Shown piece after piece: positions 61,228 to 64,000 of a stretch of 64,000 nt of DNA. A model generated the notes under the pieces. That model saw nothing but the letters and a program-made list of their open reading frames with translations. It did not search any database and was not told the DNA's origin. The stretch is from contig CAZNWE010000004.1 of the NCBI GenBank assembly GCA_964576715.1, positions 1 through 64,000 on the forward strand. Reading direction: 5' to 3'. This stretch comes from SLRI01 sp964576715. Its GTDB lineage: Bacteria; Pseudomonadota; Alphaproteobacteria; Geminicoccales; Geminicoccaceae. The stretch's first letter is position 1; each line of letters opens with the position of its first letter. Position numbers and translations under genes: made by a program.

Positions 61228-61366
61228 CGTTCACCCTCGCTCAACAAGCACAATCGCCCGCCTCGACCCCACGCACTGCTGCCGCCGTCTGAATATCAGA
61301 TCCCACCAAGAACTGTTGGATCCTTCAACTCCTCGCATCAACACGAACAGCGAATCCGGCACCCGT

Positions 61367-62404
61367 TCACCCGACCGTTGCGGCCGCGGCTGGCAGCGGC
61401 TGCTGCAGGGTGATGCAATGTATCCCGCCGCCGCCATGCAACAGGGCAGTCGCATCGAGCGAAACCAGCTCGCGATCGCCGAAGGCCTGAGCGATGATCT
61501 TTTGCGCCACGCCGTCTGCCGCATCCTCGAATATCGGCACGATCACGGCACCATTGCACACATAGTAGTTGATGTATGTCAGTGTCAGCAATCGACCATC
61601 GTCGCGCTGCTTCGGTTTCGGCAGCGGCAGCAGCATGACCTCGAAGGGGCGACCCTTGGCGTCGGTCGTCGTCCGCAAGGCTTCCAGGTTGCGCGCCAGA
61701 CCGGGTCGGTCGGCCTCGCTCGCCGTGGCCGGGTCCAGTGCCAGGACCTTGCCGGGGCCGGTGAAGCAGGCGAGGTTGTCGACATGGCCCCTGGTCTCGT
61801 CGTCGGTCAAGCTGCCCTCGAGCCAGATCACCTGCTCGATGGTCAAGAGGTCGGCTAGTTCCCGTTCCACCTTCGCCCGGTTCCAGCCCGGGTTGCGCAT
61901 GGGCTCGAGCACCGAGGCCTCGCACAGGAGAGCGGTACCCTCACCATCGACGTGAATGCCGCCGCCCTCCAGCACCAGCGAGCTGGCAAAGGCCTCCGCG
62001 CCCAAATGGTCCAGCATCCGCCGCGCCATGGCAGCATCCTCGGCGTGGTCCGGGTAGACCCCGCCCCAGCCATTGAAGGTCCAGGTGACGCCGCCGAGCC
62101 GCCCGTCGTCGCTCACCAGGAAGGATGGCCCGGTATCGCGTACCCAACTATCGTCCTGCGGCATCGGCAGGACCGAGATTCCCTTGCCGCAATGCAACGA
62201 GGCATCGGCAGTCAAGTCTGGGCGGGCCAGCACCGTGACCGGCTCGAAGGCGGCGATCGCCTGTGCGACCCCGGCATAGGCCAGCTTGGCGTCCTCGAGG
62301 TGCTTACCCCAGAGGCCGTCTCGGCACGGCCAGGCGAGCCATGTGCGTTTGTGCGGCTCCCATTCCGCCGGCATGCGAAAGCCGCTCTGTCTCGGTGTTG
62401 TCAA
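61367..62404 (-). CDS. aguA: Agmatine deiminase
   Basis: 345 residues from TTG 62404, chosen because GGGGGA lies just upstream and the resulting N-terminus (TTPRQSGFRMPAEWEPH) matches the family; a later ATG at 62374 would lose it. Active-site marks are RTWLAWPC, DSWVRDTGPSF, LEGGGIHVDGEGT, RGHVDNLACF and the nucleophile C330 in GGGGIHCITLQQP. It turns agmatine into N-carbamoylputrescine. With the succinate-semialdehyde dehydrogenase at 38 kb it hints at arginine/putrescine use. A RidA gene diverges. Confidence 0.9.
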   Translation of the reverse strand: MTTPRQSGFRMPAEWEPHKRTWLAWPCRDGLWGKHLEDAKLAYAGVAQAIAAFEPVTVLARPDLTADASLHCGKGISVLPMPQDDSWVRDTGPSFLVSDDGRLGGVTWTFNGWGGVYPDHAEDAAMARRMLDHLGAEAFASSLVLEGGGIHVDGEGTALLCEASVLEPMRNPGWNRAKVERELADLLTIEQVIWLEGSLTDDETRGHVDNLACFTGPGKVLALDPATASEADRPGLARNLEALRTTTDAKGRPFEVMLLPLPKPKQRDDGRLLTLTYINYYVCNGAVIVPIFEDAADGVAQKIIAQAFGDRELVSLDATALLHGGGGIHCITLQQPLPAAAATVG

Positions 62405-62537
62405 CGTTTTCCCCCAGGAGATTTCTCCCGTTCGACACCTTTGCGAAGTCGCAGCTTGCGGTATATGCAGCAGCGATGCAACAGGGTCGGAGCCACGAGC
62501 TTGACCCTCAAATACGACTGTCACGGGAAGAGCGACC

Positions 62538-63005
62538 TTGGCCAGCCCAATCGAGCAGCGCCTCGCCGAACTCGGCCTCAGCCTGCCGGAGGCAGCGGCT
62601 CCGGCTGCCAATTACGTACCCTGGACGGTCAGCGGCAAGACGTTGTACGTCGCGGGTCAATTGCCGTTCGAGAACGGCAGGCTGGAGATTCTGGGGCAGG
62701 TCGGGGAGCAGGTTTCCGTCGATCGGGCTCAGCACGCGGCCTTGCTTTGCGGGCTCAACATCTTGGCCCAAGCCAAGGCGGCAGTCGACGGTGACCTCGG
62801 GCGTATCGTCCGCTGTCTCAAGCTTGGCGGCTTTGTCAACGCCGGGCCCGGGTTCGCGGACCATCCGAGGGTCATCAACGGTGCTTCCGACCTGATGGTC
62901 GCGGTCCTCGGTGACGCCGGTCGCCATGCTCGCTTCGCTGTCGGTGCGTCGAGCCTGCCGCTGAATGTGGCAGTCGAGATCGACGCCATCTTCGAACTCG
63001 GCTGA
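62538..63005 (+). CDS. RidA family protein
   Basis: 155 residues from TTG 62538, with GGAAG 9 bases upstream. The sequence has the YjgF/RidA trimer fold of the larger subgroup: SGKTLYVAGQLPFENGRLEI, AALLCGLNILAQAKAAVDGD, GFVNAGPGFADHPRVINGAS and HARFAVGASSLPLNVAVEID. The family hydrolyses reactive enamine/imine intermediates. Arg105 of archetypal RidA is matched by the Arg in HARFAVG. It diverges from aguA, whose pathway yields amines. Confidence 0.87.
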   Translation: MASPIEQRLAELGLSLPEAAAPAANYVPWTVSGKTLYVAGQLPFENGRLEILGQVGEQVSVDRAQHAALLCGLNILAQAKAAVDGDLGRIVRCLKLGGFVNAGPGFADHPRVINGASDLMVAVLGDAGRHARFAVGASSLPLNVAVEIDAIFELG

Positions 63006-63016
63006 GCGGGCGCGAC

Positions 63017-64000
63017 TTGACTGTGGAGTGGAGCCCTAAGCCCATTCAAGCGCGCGCTTTGCGGGCGATCGGTGACGAGCGCGATTTGGCGCCGTCACTT
63101 GAGGCGCGCTTCGCCGGTCCGATCGCGGGCATCGATGGTCGGCAATGGGACGCGCTCTGTCCCGACGACAACCCGTTCACCCGCCACGCCTTCCTGCGCG
63201 CCCTTGAGGCTTCCGGCTCGGCCGTGGCGGGGAGCGGCTGGCAGCCCTTGCACCTGCTCTTGGGCGCCACGGAGCAGCCGACCGCCGCTGCCCCATGCTA
63301 CGTCAAGACCCATTCATATGGCGAATATGTCTTCGATCATGGCTGGGCCAATGCCTATGAGCGGGCCGGTGGTCGCTATTATCCCAAGTTGCTTGTAGCC
63401 GTCCCGTTCACGCCCGTGCCCGGGCCGCGCCTTCTAAGCGCCGACGAGGTCAGCAAGCAGGTGCTGGCCATGGCCATCCGGACGGCGACGGATCAACTCG
63501 GTCTGTCGTCCGCGCACGTCAACTTCATCCGCGAGGACGAGGCGCGGATCCTCGAGGACGCGGGCTTCATGCTTCGGCACGGCGTGCAATTTCACTGGCA
63601 CAATCGCGGCTATCGAGATTTCGAAGACTTCCTGGGCACGATGCGCTCGAGCAAGCGCAAGGCGGTCAAGAAAGAGCGCCGCGAAGTCGAGCGTGCCGGC
63701 CTCGAGCTTCGCACCCTGACTGGTGCCGACCTGACGATCGCGGACCTCGAAGCCTTCTACCCTTTTTACGTCGCCACCGTCGACAAGCGGTGGGGCAGCG
63801 CCTACCTCACGGGCGATTTTTTTCGCCGGCTCGCCATCGATTTCGCCGAGCGCATCGTGCTCGTGACGGCGCGCCAGGACGGCAAGCTGGTCGGGGCCGC
63901 TTTGAACCTGAAGAGTGGTGACACGCTCTACGGGCGGCTCTGGGGTTGCCGTCGGGAGTTCGAGTTCCTGCATTTCGAAGCCTGCTACTACCGCGCCATC
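63017..64000 (+). CDS. FemAB/GNAT-like peptidogalycan biosynthesis protein, 3' end cut off
   Basis: An open frame without a stop runs from TTG 63017 (GTG 63023 also possible) to the window edge, at least 328 codons. It belongs to the DUF482 GNAT group: NPFTRHAFLRALEASGSA, HSYGEYVFDHGWANAYERAG, YYPKLLVAVPFTPVPGPRLL, FLGTMRSSKRKAVKKERREV and GAALNLKSGDTLYGRLWG. These proteins are annotated as peptidogalycan or FemAB-related N-acyltransferases. It begins 12 bases after ridA and is probably cotranscribed. Confidence 0.85.
   Translation, partial: MTVEWSPKPIQARALRAIGDERDLAPSLEARFAGPIAGIDGRQWDALCPDDNPFTRHAFLRALEASGSAVAGSGWQPLHLLLGATEQPTAAAPCYVKTHSYGEYVFDHGWANAYERAGGRYYPKLLVAVPFTPVPGPRLLSADEVSKQVLAMAIRTATDQLGLSSAHVNFIREDEARILEDAGFMLRHGVQFHWHNRGYRDFEDFLGTMRSSKRKAVKKERREVERAGLELRTLTGADLTIADLEAFYPFYVATVDKRWGSAYLTGDFFRRLAIDFAERIVLVTARQDGKLVGAALNLKSGDTLYGRLWGCRREFEFLHFEACYYRAI

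Overview
The window is about 64 kb of high-GC chromosomal DNA that looks alphaproteobacterial. The best markers are the DUF3576 lipoprotein–leuS–lptE–holA block (52.5–57.4 kb), an alphaproteobacterial-type porin, a mitochondrial-type SUV3-like helicase followed by a small S4 protein, and class II DAHP synthase. A Rhodospirillales or Geminicoccaceae-like lineage is my guess only. I saw no rRNA, tRNA, CRISPR array or intact insertion sequence.

Layout. 0–3 kb (+): the end of a TRAP transporter (dctP fragment, dctQ, dctM) and a TIM-barrel amidohydrolase. 3.2–10.1 kb: a hydroxyproline-type catabolic island. A minus-strand operon (binding protein, two permeases, ATPase, proline-racemase-family epimerase, DapA-family deaminase) diverges from a GntR/FCD regulator and an enolase-superfamily dehydratase/epimerase, with two operator-like palindromes between them. 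10.2–14.9 kb: two stress or redox modules, each with a divergent regulator. One is SDR plus AhpD-like protein with TetR and twin operators. The other is DoxX plus glutathionyl-hydroquinone reductase with LysR. 15–19.6 kb (−): a four-gene sugar ABC importer of the RhaS/RbsABC type.

20.2–25.5 kb (+) is the most notable part: a xanthorhodopsin-like proton-pump rhodopsin followed by crtI, crtB, crtY and blh. This makes a compact light-driven pump plus retinal-synthesis operon, from GGPP through phytoene, lycopene and beta-carotene to retinal. All residues expected for outward proton pumping are present (D106, T110, E117, H72, K242), as is the helix-E glycine (G163) that opens a carotenoid antenna site in xanthorhodopsin.

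25.7–41.5 kb is mostly minus-strand metabolism: malate synthase G, nicotinate phosphoribosyltransferase, DAHP synthase, glutathione reductase, a sulfotransferase, a VOC–ArsR–SRPBCC–BNR operon, succinate-semialdehyde dehydrogenase and HtpG. It includes two decayed loci: a methyltransferase broken by a stop and a frameshift, and a C-terminal fragment of the BNR-repeat protein. 41.6–64 kb is mixed: a patatin-like remnant, SUV3-like helicase, S4 protein, cytochrome c, YggS, methyltransferase, JmjC/cupin oxygenase and glycosyltransferase pair, porin, the leuS block, two orphan peptide-type ABC permeases, a nested inverted repeat, a membrane-anchored unknown, agmatine deiminase, RidA, and the start of a FemAB/GNAT-like protein that runs off the end.
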